A DNA stretch of 64,000 nt from Mangrovihabitans endophyticus. GTDB taxonomy: Bacteria > Actinomycetota > Actinomycetes > Mycobacteriales > Micromonosporaceae. This document shows, piece after piece, positions 1 to 9,407 of this stretch. A program made the translations under genes and the position numbers. How positions within the stretch are numbered: position 1 is the stretch's first letter; every line of letters starts with the position of its first letter. The notes below the pieces were generated by a model that saw only the letters and a program-made list of their open reading frames with translations, made no database searches and had not been told where the DNA came from. The stretch covers positions 62,001 through 126,000 of the forward strand of contig NZ_BMMX01000007.1 in assembly GCF_014646155.1 (NCBI RefSeq), in the 5' to 3' direction.

Positions 1-1016
1 TGCGCGTACGGCGCACCGACCCCGCCGTGTCCGGTCTGTGCCGGAGCCGAACCGTCGAAGGCGGTGTATCCGGCGCCGCGCAACAGTTCGGCGGCCTGGT
101 CGAGGAAGGCCGCGCCGCGGGGCGTGCCCGGGTCGGCGTTCGCCACGACCGCGCCCACCGTCGCGCCCTCCGGCCAGGCCACCCCCAGCGACTGCGCCGC
201 CGCCCGCAACTTCGCCACCGCTTCCGGGGCTGGCGGCGGCATCGTCCGCAGCAGGCCGACCCGCCCGCGCAGCATCAGCGTCGCCGCGGCCATCCCGGTC
301 AGCAGGGAGATCTGGGCGTTGTGCTCCTCCGCCGGGCGCGGCGCCCGCAGCACCAGGCGCCAACCCTGCCCGTCGCGTTCCACTTCCTGCTCGGGCAGGG
401 GAAGGTTCACCGCGCCGCGGTCCGACGACCGCGCGGCGAGCAGGGTGCCTATCTCCGGCAGCAGCGCAATCGGTTCCGGCAAGGTGCCCGCGTCCGCGGA
501 CGCCTGCACGGTGCGGTAGTCCAGTCGCGCCCGGCTACGAACCCGCGAGCGCGCCAACTCGATCGCGGTGATGCCGCCGTCGCGGTCCAGGTCGATCGTC
601 CACACGACCGCGGCGCGGTCCACGTCCGGCAACAGGCTCGCGGCGTCCTCGCTCAGCACCGCCGGATGCAGCGGCACCCGCCCGTCCGGCAGGTAGACCG
701 TCTGCCCCCGGCGCCAGGTCTCGGCTTCCAACTCGCCACCCGGCCGTACGTACGACGCCACGTCCGCGATCGCGTATTCGACGCGGTATCCGCCGTCCCG
801 GCGGCTCAGGCACATCGCCTGGTCGAGGTCGCGGGAACCGGCCGGGTCGATGGTGACAAAGGGACGCCCGGTGCGGTCCGCGCCCTCGTCCGGAGGGTCG
901 GCGGCGGTGGTCTCGGCCTCGCGCTGCGCCTGTGGCGGGAACGCCTCGGGAAGGTCCAGTTCGCTGCGCAGCGCGGAGAAGTCGATGCGCGGCGCACGCA
1001 TCCGTCTGATCGGCAC
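1..1016 (-). CDS. RNB-domain exoribonuclease (RNase II/R family), C-terminus cut off by the window edge
   Basis: The N-terminal 338 residues of an RNase II/R-family 3'-5' exoribonuclease; the 3' end lies outside the window. The RNB catalytic signature is clear: TIDPAGSRDLDQAM (around residues 55-70) carries the Asp residues that bind Mg2+, followed by YAIADVASYVRPG and PLHPAVLSEDAASLLPD. There is no cold-shock/OB domain before the RNB core, as in the short actinobacterial members. I chose the GTG at 1016 (protein begins VPIRRMRAPRIDF), preceded by AAAGAGG; an ATG at 1001 is the alternative. Expected role: cytoplasmic degradation of RNA from the 3' end. The family is certain; the specific subtype is not. 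Confidence 0.9.
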   Translation of the reverse strand, partial: MPIRRMRAPRIDFSALRSELDLPEAFPPQAQREAETTAADPPDEGADRTGRPFVTIDPAGSRDLDQAMCLSRRDGGYRVEYAIADVASYVRPGGELEAETWRRGQTVYLPDGRVPLHPAVLSEDAASLLPDVDRAAVVWTIDLDRDGGITAIELARSRVRSRARLDYRTVQASADAGTLPEPIALLPEIGTLLAARSSDRGAVNLPLPEQEVERDGQGWRLVLRAPRPAEEHNAQISLLTGMAAATLMLRGRVGLLRTMPPPAPEAVAKLRAAAQSLGVAWPEGATVGAVVANADPGTPRGAAFLDQAAELLRGAGYTAFDGSAPAQTGHGGVGAPYA

Positions 1017-1068
1017 GCCCTCTTTCTACCCGGCCGGCGTACGAAGAATCGGTTCCCGGTACGCCGAA

Positions 1069-1095
1069 AGGGCCACGCCGCGCCGGCGTGACCCT
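1069..1095 (-). terminator. Hairpin terminator after the histone-like gene
   Basis: Arms AGGGCCACGCCG and CGGCGTGACCCT pair with one mismatch around a 3-nt loop, 17 bp past the stop codon at 1112. Read on the minus strand, the stem is followed by TTC rather than a long T-run, as is common in high-GC actinobacteria. Confidence 0.5.
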
Positions 1096-1111
1096 CTCGT
1101 GGTGCGATTCG

Positions 1112-2278
1112 TCAGGCGGTGCGGGCCGCCGTCTTGCGCGTCGTGCCGCCACGGGTGCGGCCGTTGCTTGCCGCGGTGGCCTTGCGCGCGGCGGCAGCGG
1201 AGGACGGCCGACTGACCCGGTTCGCGTTGGTCGCCGAGGTCTTCGCGGTCGCGCCGCCCTTCGTGGCGTTGGACGCCTTCGCGCGAGCGGTGCTGGCCTT
1301 CGCACGGCTGGGTGCGGCGTTACCGCTCGCCCGGTTCTTGGCCGGCGTCGCCTTGCCCGCCGCGGTCTTCTTCGCCGCCGTCTTCCTCGCCGTCGTGACC
1401 TTCGCCGCCGTCTTCTTCGCCGCTGTCTTCTTCGCAACGGCGGTCCTGGCGGTGGTCTTCTTCGCCGCAGGCGCCTTCTTCGGGGCGACCGTCTTCTTCG
1501 CGGTGGTGGCCTTGGCCACCGTGGGCTTCTTCGTGACGGCCTTCTTCGCCGTGGTGGCCTTGGCGGCGGTGGGCTTCTTCGCCGCGGTGGTGGCCTTGGC
1601 CTTGGTGGTGGCCTTGGTGGCCTTGGTGGCCTTGGCCTTGGTGGTCGCCTTGGTGGCCTTGGTCGCCTTGGCCTTGGTGGTCGCCGACCTCGCCGCGGTG
1701 GCCGCCTTCGCGGCGCTCTTGGCCGCGGTCACCGCCTTCGCCGCGCTCCGCGAGGTCGCCGGCTTGGCAGCGGCTCGGGTGGTGGTGGCCTTCGCCGTGG
1801 TGGGCTTGGTGGCCGTGGGCTTGGCCTTCACCGTGGTGGGCTTGGTGGCTGTGGGCTTGGCCTTGCCGGCCACGGACTTCGCTGCCGGCTTGGCAGTCGT
1901 CTTCGCCGCCGCGGGCTTGGCAGGCGTCTTCGCCGCCGCGGACCGGCTGGTGGTGGACTTCGCCGCCGGGCGGGTGGACGCGGTCTTCGCGGCGGCCGGG
2001 CGGGTCGACGCCGGCTTCTTGGCCGCGGCACGCGCCGTGGTGCTCGTCCGCTTGGCGGTCGTCGAGGTCGCCGCCGCGACCGGCTTGGCCCGCCGGGTAG
2101 TCGTGGTCTTGCCCGCAGCGCCCGTCGAGGTCGCCGTCGTCGGTGCCGAAGCGGCCGTGGTCGGCGCGGCGGACGGTGCCGCCGCGGACGGCGTGCTGGT
2201 CGTGGACGTGGTCATCGTGGTGGCGGCGGATGCCGCGGTGGCAGGCACCTGCCTCGTGGTGGCCTTCTTAGTGGCCAT
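1112..2278 (-). CDS. Lys/Ala/Thr-repeat histone-H1-like basic protein
   Basis: A 388-residue protein made almost only of Ala, Lys, Thr, Ser, Val, Pro and Arg. Its body is built from short repeats such as KATKATKATT, KPTATKPTT and AAKKTAAK, so it is very basic and probably disordered. This resembles the C-terminal tails of eukaryotic histone H1 and of actinobacterial HupB, but there is no HU or other globular domain in front. The likely role, by composition only, is binding and compacting DNA or RNA. ATG at 2278 follows AAGGAG with good spacing. The repeats make the reverse strand an open Val/Phe/Leu-rich frame, which is a shadow. Divergence between relatives and copy-number change of the repeats are to be expected. 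Function not proven. Confidence 0.8.
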   Translation of the reverse strand: MATKKATTRQVPATAASAATTMTTSTTSTPSAAAPSAAPTTAASAPTTATSTGAAGKTTTTRRAKPVAAATSTTAKRTSTTARAAAKKPASTRPAAAKTASTRPAAKSTTSRSAAAKTPAKPAAAKTTAKPAAKSVAGKAKPTATKPTTVKAKPTATKPTTAKATTTRAAAKPATSRSAAKAVTAAKSAAKAATAARSATTKAKATKATKATTKAKATKATKATTKAKATTAAKKPTAAKATTAKKAVTKKPTVAKATTAKKTVAPKKAPAAKKTTARTAVAKKTAAKKTAAKVTTARKTAAKKTAAGKATPAKNRASGNAAPSRAKASTARAKASNATKGGATAKTSATNANRVSRPSSAAAARKATAASNGRTRGGTTRKTAARTA

Positions 2279-2370
2279 GAGGATGCTCCTTGGATACGAA
2301 ATGAGACTGTGGCTGTGCTCCGCCTACAGACCGCGAGATTCCGACGAAGATGCGTGATTCCGCCGCCGGT

Positions 2371-2643
2371 TCAGCTTTCCTCCCCTGTCCAGCGGGCGTC
2401 CTCCGCCTCCCACGCCGCGTTGCGCTTCTCGACGGTTTCGAGGGCTCGCATGGCGTCGTCGGTGGAGGCATACGGACCGAGCCGGTACTGAGCGGGACAC
2501 ACATCGTCCCCGGTCTCGACCCGCTTGTGGCGCAGGCACCAGAAAAAGGCACCGTCACCAGGCCCACTGTCGTGCATGACAACACTGTGCACCTCAAACC
2601 AACCATGCGCTACCGATTCGGGCAAAAAGCACCGAAATTCCAT
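2371..2643 (-). CDS. Small SPOR-like conserved actinobacterial protein
   Basis: A 90-residue protein. Its middle reads GAFFWCLRHKRVET, then a Cys-containing turn and RLGPYASTDDAMRALETVEKRNAAWEAED. The pattern 'RLGPY-x5-A-x2-AL-x4-RN-x2-W' is the one seen in short SPOR-annotated actinobacterial proteins. No signal peptide is visible, so a peptidoglycan-binding role is doubtful. ATG 2643 gives the full domain but has a weak ribosome site; a start at the internal ATG (residue 23, MHDSGPGDG), preceded by GAGGTG, would drop about 22 residues. It is separated from asd by a terminator. Function unknown. Confidence 0.72.
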   Translation of the reverse strand: MEFRCFLPESVAHGWFEVHSVVMHDSGPGDGAFFWCLRHKRVETGDDVCPAQYRLGPYASTDDAMRALETVEKRNAAWEAEDARWTGEES

Positions 2644-2677
2644 AGTGGATTGCGGAAAAGAACCCCCGATCGGACGA

Positions 2678-2715
2678 AAATCCGCCCGCCCCACGGTCGC
2701 GGGACGGGCGGATTT
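2678..2715. terminator. Strong hairpin terminator after asd
   Basis: Arms AAATCCGCCCGCCCC (2678-2692) and GGGACGGGCGGATTT (2701-2715) pair with one mismatch around an 8-nt loop. The A/T ends make it work in both directions; it lies 22 bp past the asd stop codon and upstream of the SPOR-like gene. Confidence 0.75.
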
Positions 2716-2737
2716 CGAGATCGGAGGGAGACGCGGC

Positions 2738-4674
<1,937 letters not shown>

Positions 4675-4707
4675 CCGGACGCGCACGGCTCGGCCGTTCG
4701 GGACGGC

Positions 4708-5457
4708 TCAGCCGTTCGGGCGGTAGGCCCAGTGCCAGCTTTCCCGGGGCACGTTCTCGTGAAAACCGAACTCCTTCGCGTGCTTGCGCATCCACGACAG
4801 CGCCTTGCCGTTGAGGTCCAGGTCGGTGGCCATGCCCCAGCCGTGTTCACTGGTGCCCGGCTTGGCCGCCAGTCCGCCCTGGGAATACAGCCCCTTGCGC
4901 CGCACCAGGTCGACCTGTTCGGCGTACGGGCGATACGAGTCGGTGATGCCGATCCGCACGCCGTCCTTCTTGGCCGCGGCGATCAGTTTGGTGAGCGACT
5001 CCGCCGCGGGCGCCCACAGTCTGTGCCGGGTTCCGGCGACGCTCTCCAGCGCCGCCGAGGGGATCTTGCCGTTCCCGTACTTCGCCAGATCGGTGGGAAT
5101 GCCCTTGCCGTTGAGCTTGTAGGTCTTCTTCGGCTCGGGCTTGGTGGCGGCCTGCGCCTGCACCGCCTTGCTGAGCTGCTCGGCGAAGGCGGTCGCGGTG
5201 GTGGACGACGCGGCGACGCCGCCGGTGGCGAGCGTGCCAGGCGTCGAGACGACCCGTGCGGCGAGCGCGGACGGCGTGGCCGGTGTGGCTCCCGGGGGCA
5301 ACGCCGAGGGTGAGAGGACGCCCTGCCCCGATGCGGTCGGCGCGAGGGCATTGGACGCGCCGCCCGTGGGCGTCTGGGATGCGGACATCTGGTTCTGCAG
5401 CGCGACCAGCCGGCCCTGGATGTCGGCGATGCGCTCACTCACTCGCTCGATTCCCAT
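4708..5457 (-). CDS. M15-family D-Ala-D-Ala carboxypeptidase-like protein without signal peptide
   Basis: 249 residues. The C-terminal half is a VanY/M15B peptidase: SYRPYAEQVDLV, SEHGWGMATDLD (zinc ligands H205 and D212) and ESWHWAY (E239 catalytic, H242 zinc ligand) are all intact. The N-terminus is a short amphipathic coiled coil (IERVSERIADIQGRLVAL) followed by a Ser/Ala/Pro/Thr linker and FAEQLSKAV; there is no signal peptide or membrane segment. This N-terminal plan resembles what I remember of wall lytic enzymes in actinobacterial flagellar clusters, so flagellar-type export is possible. It probably trims peptidoglycan. ATG 5457 is the only reasonable start. Its 3' end converges on the methyltransferase with a 33-bp gap. 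Confidence 0.87.
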   Translation of the reverse strand: MGIERVSERIADIQGRLVALQNQMSASQTPTGGASNALAPTASGQGVLSPSALPPGATPATPSALAARVVSTPGTLATGGVAASSTTATAFAEQLSKAVQAQAATKPEPKKTYKLNGKGIPTDLAKYGNGKIPSAALESVAGTRHRLWAPAAESLTKLIAAAKKDGVRIGITDSYRPYAEQVDLVRRKGLYSQGGLAAKPGTSEHGWGMATDLDLNGKALSWMRKHAKEFGFHENVPRESWHWAYRPNG

Positions 5458-5918
5458 ACCGTCACGGTCGGCGCGCCCGCCGGATCGCTGAGCCGATCGC
5501 GGTACGAGCCACCTCCGCGCCCGGCCATCGACGACTCGGGAGGGTTGCGAGATCGGGCAAATCGCACCCACCACGTCGCCGATTCGAGATCCAATGTATT
5601 TCACCGGACAGCACGGAGGCGCACACTCGCCCCTCCCGCGATCACGCACCGTGATCTTCGTTGTCCAGATCGGCCCGACCCCGGTCGACGCCACGCCACC
5701 TCCGTGATCATTGCGGAGCGTAATCAACGAGGGAGGATATCCCTACTTTTAGCTATGAAATAGGCCGACACGACGCGATCTTGCCGTCATGGCCTCAGAT
5801 TGACGTGCAACTTGCACACCAAATAGTGTCGACACCGTCACGGCGAGTTGATGCTAGCGAGGCCATCATCGGATCCGCCGCGAGAAGGTCACCGATCCGT
5901 CGGCTACGAGGAGTCCGC
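5458..5918. other. 461-bp intergenic region between M15 peptidase and GAPDH paralogue
   Basis: No supportable gene on either strand. It must hold both divergent promoters. The visible elements are an 8-bp palindrome GGATATCC at 5735-5742, the promoter/operator block at 5800-5835 (listed separately), and an AT-richer patch at 5720-5760 (TACTTTTAGCTATGAAATAGG) that stands out from the surrounding GC. I saw no recognisable riboswitch in front of the peptidase. Confidence 0.6.
5800..5835 (+). promoter_or_regulatory. Promoter with two overlapping palindromic operators, upstream of the GAPDH paralogue
   Basis: A -35 box TTGACG (5800-5805) and a -10-like AATAGT (5822-5827) are spaced by 16 bp. The spacer holds the perfect palindrome GTGCAA-C-TTGCAC (5805-5817), and GTGTCGACAC (5826-5835) covers the end of the -10 and the start-site region. 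Palindromes that sit on the promoter core suggest repressor control. The 5' leader would be about 85 nt. Confidence 0.55.
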
Positions 5919-6977
5919 GTGAACGTCACGATCGGCATCAATGGATTCGGCCGGATCGGCCGATGCCTCACGCGCATCGTCAGCACCACGCCGGACAGCG
6001 GCATCACCATCGCCGCGGTCAACGACATCGCATCCGCGGACAAGCTCGCATACGGGCTCAAACGCGACAGCTTACGCGGGGTCTTCCCGGGCACCGTGCT
6101 GTCCCGAGGCGACCATCTCATCGTCAACGACCACCCCATCCAGGTCTTCAACCAGGCCCGGCCGGACCGCATCCGCTGGGCCGAGGCCAACGTGGACGTG
6201 GTGATCGAGGCGACCGGCCGGTTCCGCACCGGCGGCCAGGCGCGCTCACACATCACCCACGGCGGCGCCCGCAAGGTCGTGATCAGCGCCTCGGCCGACG
6301 ATCCGGACGCCTATCTGGTGTACGGCGCCAACCACGACCGCTACGACTCCGCCAGTCACGATGTGATCTCCCCCGCGTCCTGCGGCGTGAACGCGCTCAG
6401 CATCATGGCCAAGGTGCTGCTGGACCGGTTCGGCCTGCACTCGGTCAGCACGTCCGTGGTGCTCGCGGTGCAGGGCTGGCAGAAGGTGCACGACACCCTC
6501 ATTGGCACCTCGCGCGACGACCCTCGACTGGGGCGGTCCGTCGGGCAGAGCATCATCCCGCACAACTATGTGGCCGGCGAGCTGGTCTCGGTGGCACTGC
6601 CCGCCCTCGGCGACATCCTGTACAGCTACTACTGCGTGCCGACGCCGGTCGGATCGCTCGCCGAACTCAGCGGCCTCACCGACCGGCCGGTGTCCAGCGA
6701 GGAGATCAACCGGGCGATGGCCGAAGCGGCGGCCGGACCGCTGCGCGGCATCCTCGCGTACGACCCGGACCCCACCGTGTCGGTCGACGTGAAGAACAAT
6801 CCGGCGTCCTGCCTGTTCGATCCGTCCGGCACGCGGACCACCCGGCACGGCGGCGTTCAGGTACGCGGATGGTTCGACAACGAATGGGGCTTCTCGCACC
6901 GGGTGTTGGACCTGGCCCGCCTCGTGGGGGAACACGCCCCGGTTTCCGCGGCGGACGAGTGCTGGAGCCTCGCCTGA
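5919..6977 (+). CDS. GAPDH-family paralogue with a missing catalytic histidine
   Basis: 352 residues with the overall type I glyceraldehyde-3-phosphate dehydrogenase fold. The NAD loop INGFGRIGR (7-15), VNDIAS, ATGRF and WFDNEWGFSHRVLDLA are well kept, and the nucleophile C155 is present. The active site is otherwise altered: SCTTN of true enzymes is SCGVN, the His normally in T-V-H-[AS]-Y-T is Gln (Q185, in VQGWQKVHDT), and the phosphate-binding SSTGAAKAV region is PHNYVAGELV. Normal glycolytic activity is therefore doubtful; a changed substrate or a regulatory role is more likely. GTG 5919 follows GAGGAG. It is followed after 18 bp by a PLP lyase gene, suggesting an operon. Not the housekeeping gap gene. 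Confidence 0.85.
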   Translation: MNVTIGINGFGRIGRCLTRIVSTTPDSGITIAAVNDIASADKLAYGLKRDSLRGVFPGTVLSRGDHLIVNDHPIQVFNQARPDRIRWAEANVDVVIEATGRFRTGGQARSHITHGGARKVVISASADDPDAYLVYGANHDRYDSASHDVISPASCGVNALSIMAKVLLDRFGLHSVSTSVVLAVQGWQKVHDTLIGTSRDDPRLGRSVGQSIIPHNYVAGELVSVALPALGDILYSYYCVPTPVGSLAELSGLTDRPVSSEEINRAMAEAAAGPLRGILAYDPDPTVSVDVKNNPASCLFDPSGTRTTRHGGVQVRGWFDNEWGFSHRVLDLARLVGEHAPVSAADECWSLA

Positions 6978-6995
6978 GGCTCTAGGATCAGCTCG

Positions 6996-7910
6996 ATGAT
7001 CAGCCAGCAGGATGTTCGAGCAGCAGCGGAACGCATCGGATCACGGGTTCGGCGCACGCCGGTCATCCAGGCCGCTGATTCGCTGTACTTCAAGCTTGAG
7101 TACACGCAGCACGCCGGGTCCTTCAAGGCTCGCGGCATGCTCAACCAGATCCTGGCCGCCATGTCCCGCGGCGAGGTGCCCGACGCGGGCGTGGTTGCCG
7201 CGTCGGGCGGCAACGCGGGACTCGCCGCCGCTTACGCGGCGCGCGAGCTGGGACTCACCGCCGAGGTGTACGTTCCGGTCACCGCGCCGGAGGTCAAGGT
7301 GGCCAAGCTCGGACAGCTCGGCGCGCGCGTCGTCCAGGCCGGCTCCGAATACGCCGAGGCGTACGCGGAAGCCACCGTCCGGGCCGAGCAGACCGGCGCG
7401 TTGTTTTGCCACGCCTACGACAACCCGGACATGGTCGCCGGCAACGGGACGCTCGGGCTGGAGCTGCTGGAGCAGATCCCCGGCGGTTTCCACACGGTGA
7501 TGGTCGCGGTCGGCGGCGGTGGCCTGCTCGGCGGCGTGATCGCCGCGGTACGCGACCACGCCCAGGTCGTCGCGGTCGAGCCCACCCGCGCCCAGTCCCT
7601 GCACGCGGCCCTGGACGCCGGCCGGCCCGTCGACGTGCCGGTGTCCGGCGTGGCGGCCGACTCGCTCGGGGCCCGCCGGGCCGGCGAGATCGGTTACGCA
7701 CTCGCCGCCTCCGCCCATGCCCGGTCGGTGCTGATCGACGACAAGGCCATCGTCGAGGCACGACACCGCCTCTGGGAGGACTACCGGATCGTGGTCGAGC
7801 CCGGCAGCGCCGCCGCATACGCCGCGCTGACCTCGGGCGTCTACACCCCGACCGACGGCGAACAGGTGGTCGTGCTGCTCTGCGGAGCGAACATCAGCAT
7901 TGCCGTCTGA
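6996..7910 (+). CDS. Threonine/serine dehydratase-like PLP enzyme
   Basis: 304 residues, fold type II PLP enzyme of the threonine ammonia-lyase/serine racemase group, without an ACT regulatory domain. The PLP lysine is K44 in GSFKARG, the substrate loop is SGGNAG (around 70-75), and the Gly-rich phosphate loop is VGGGGLLGG. Expected reaction: deamination of L-Thr or L-Ser to the 2-oxo acid and ammonia; related enzymes act on hydroxyaspartate or racemise Ser. A TAGGAT element (6983-6988) lies 7 nt before the ATG, so an additional leaderless promoter is possible besides read-through from the GAPDH paralogue. Substrate unknown. Confidence 0.85.
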   Translation: MISQQDVRAAAERIGSRVRRTPVIQAADSLYFKLEYTQHAGSFKARGMLNQILAAMSRGEVPDAGVVAASGGNAGLAAAYAARELGLTAEVYVPVTAPEVKVAKLGQLGARVVQAGSEYAEAYAEATVRAEQTGALFCHAYDNPDMVAGNGTLGLELLEQIPGGFHTVMVAVGGGGLLGGVIAAVRDHAQVVAVEPTRAQSLHAALDAGRPVDVPVSGVAADSLGARRAGEIGYALAASAHARSVLIDDKAIVEARHRLWEDYRIVVEPGSAAAYAALTSGVYTPTDGEQVVVLLCGANISIAV

Positions 7911-8060
7911 CCCGGCACGCCGTCCGGTTCGTCCAGATGCTGCACGAGCTCGTGTGCGGCACGCTCGACGTCCGCGTACCGCCACGGCGCCGTCGCGCCT
8001 GCGTCAGGCGGAGGAAGCACCCGGCGCAATCGGCCCGCGAGGCCGTACATTGAACGCGCC

Positions 8061-8825
8061 ATGGATCTCCCCCACGTCTTGCTGCTGATCGTCGCCGGGC
8101 TCGCCGCCGGCGCGGTCAACGCCATCGCCGGCGGCGGCTCACTGATCACCTTTCCCAGCCTGATCGCGATCGGCCTGCCCTCCGTCGACGCGAACGTCAC
8201 CAACTCGATCGCCGTCTTCCCCGGGTATGCCTCCAGCGTCGCGGGCAGCCGTGCCGACCTGGCCGGGCAGGGCCGGCGGATACGCCTGATCCTGCCCGCG
8301 TGCCTGGTCGGCTCCGCCGCCGGTTGCGCGCTGCTGCTGCTCACGCCCGCGAAAGCATTCGAAATCATCGTGCCGTTCCTGGTGCTGGGCGCGAGCGCGA
8401 CGCTCGCCTTCCAGGACCGGTTGCGCGGACTGGTGGGACATCCGAGGACGCTGCGACCGCGCCGGGCGGCCGTCACCCTGCAGATCATGGTGTTCGTGGG
8501 CGCCGTCTACGGCGGATACTTCGGCGCCGCGCTGGGAGTCATGTACGTGGCGGCCCTCGCCCTGGTGCTGGACGAGCCGATCAATCGCATCAACGCGTTG
8601 AAGAACGCCCTGTCAGCGGCGGTCGGGCTGGTGACGGTGTTCGTCTTCGCCGTCTTCGGGCCGGTCCACTGGGGAGCGGCGCTGCTGCTGGCACCGGCGA
8701 CGGTCGTCGGCGGATACGCGGGCGCACGCCTGGCACGCCGCATGCCCGCGCGCGTGCTCAAGTTCGTGATCGTCGCGTTCGGCACGATCATCGGGCTGGT
8801 CCTGCTCTACCGGGCCATCACCTAG
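8061..8825 (+). CDS. TauE/SafE (TSUP) family membrane permease
   Basis: 254 residues with about eight hydrophobic segments. It starts with the typical half-repeat ending GAVNAIAGGGSLITFPSLIAIG, and the second half repeats the plan with VGAVYGGYFGAALGVMYVAAL. TSUP proteins export sulfite, sulfonates or related organic anions; the substrate here cannot be deduced. The ATG is preceded by TACATT (8046-8051) 9 nt away and no ribosome site. It stands alone, followed by the RNase P RNA gene on the same strand. Confidence 0.88.
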   Translation: MDLPHVLLLIVAGLAAGAVNAIAGGGSLITFPSLIAIGLPSVDANVTNSIAVFPGYASSVAGSRADLAGQGRRIRLILPACLVGSAAGCALLLLTPAKAFEIIVPFLVLGASATLAFQDRLRGLVGHPRTLRPRRAAVTLQIMVFVGAVYGGYFGAALGVMYVAALALVLDEPINRINALKNALSAAVGLVTVFVFAVFGPVHWGAALLLAPATVVGGYAGARLARRMPARVLKFVIVAFGTIIGLVLLYRAIT

Positions 8826-8855
8826 CCTCCCCGCCACGGAACCGCCGGCTCCCTG

Positions 8856-8870
8856 GCGATCTTGGAGTTT
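8856..8870. repeat. Partial copy of the REP-like repeat
   Basis: GCGATCTTGGAGTTT, identical over 15 nt to one arm of the palindrome at 40403-40475 (read from the minus strand there). Only one arm is present, between the TSUP gene and rnpB. Confidence 0.5.
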
Positions 8871-8966
8871 GCAATCCGCTACCGCACCGTCGGCCCGGTG
8901 TCCCGTACGGCCGGGCCGCACCGCACTCGCCCGCGCTGCACGCATGCACCTGCCGTAGACTGACCG

Positions 8967-9378
8967 CGCGACGGACGAGTCGGCTGGGCGGCCGCGTCGG
9001 CGCCTTCGGGTGTCGCCGAGGAACGTCCGGACTCCGCAGAGCAGGGTGGTTGCTAACGGCAACCCGGGGCGACCCGCGGGACAGTGCCACAGAAAGCAGA
9101 CCGCCGGTGCCACGTGTGCCGGTAAGGGTGAAACGGTGAGGTAAGAGCTCACCAGCATCCCGGGCGACCGGGGTGGCTCGGTAAACCCCACCCGGAGCAA
9201 GGCCAAGCAAGACCGCCGGCCACGCGGCCGGCGGTCGGCGCAGGCGTTTGAGGGCTGCTCGCCCGAGCCTGCGGGTGGGCCGCTAGAGCCTGTCGGCAAC
9301 GGCAGGCCGAGAGGGATGGCCGCCACCGAGGCGCAAGCCGAGGAACAGGATCCGGCGTACAGGCCGGCTCGTCCGCCG
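8967..9378 (+). ncRNA. rnpB: RNase P RNA, bacterial type A
   Basis: The catalytic RNA of RNase P, which trims tRNA 5' leaders. Terminal helix P1 is formed by CGGACGAGTCGGCT (8972-8985) and GGCCGGCTCGTCCG (9362-9375), 14 pairs with G-U wobbles. The conserved core blocks are present in order: GAGGAACGTCCGGACTCC, ACAGAAAGCAGACCGCC, GGTAAGGGTGAAACGGTGAG and near the 3' end GAACAGGATCCGGC. A -10-like TAGACT at 8956-8961 sits 6 nt before the proposed start. The ends are set from P1 and could be off by about 5 nt. Confidence 0.95.
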
Positions 9379-9407
9379 CCCGCACGGCCCACCGGCCGGG
9401 AGCCCGG

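Noticed and set aside
1088-2491. Long Val/Leu/Gly-rich frames on the plus strand opposite the histone-like gene
   Set aside because: They are the reverse complement of the Lys/Ala/Thr repeats; their composition has no protein-like pattern and there is no ribosome site.
5458-5727. ydaO-type c-di-AMP riboswitch before the M15 peptidase
   Set aside because: Such riboswitches often precede wall hydrolases in actinobacteria, but none of the conserved blocks could be found on the minus strand here.
8972-9375. Open frames within the RNase P RNA gene
   Set aside because: The RNA core blocks and P1 helix explain the sequence; the frames are accidental.
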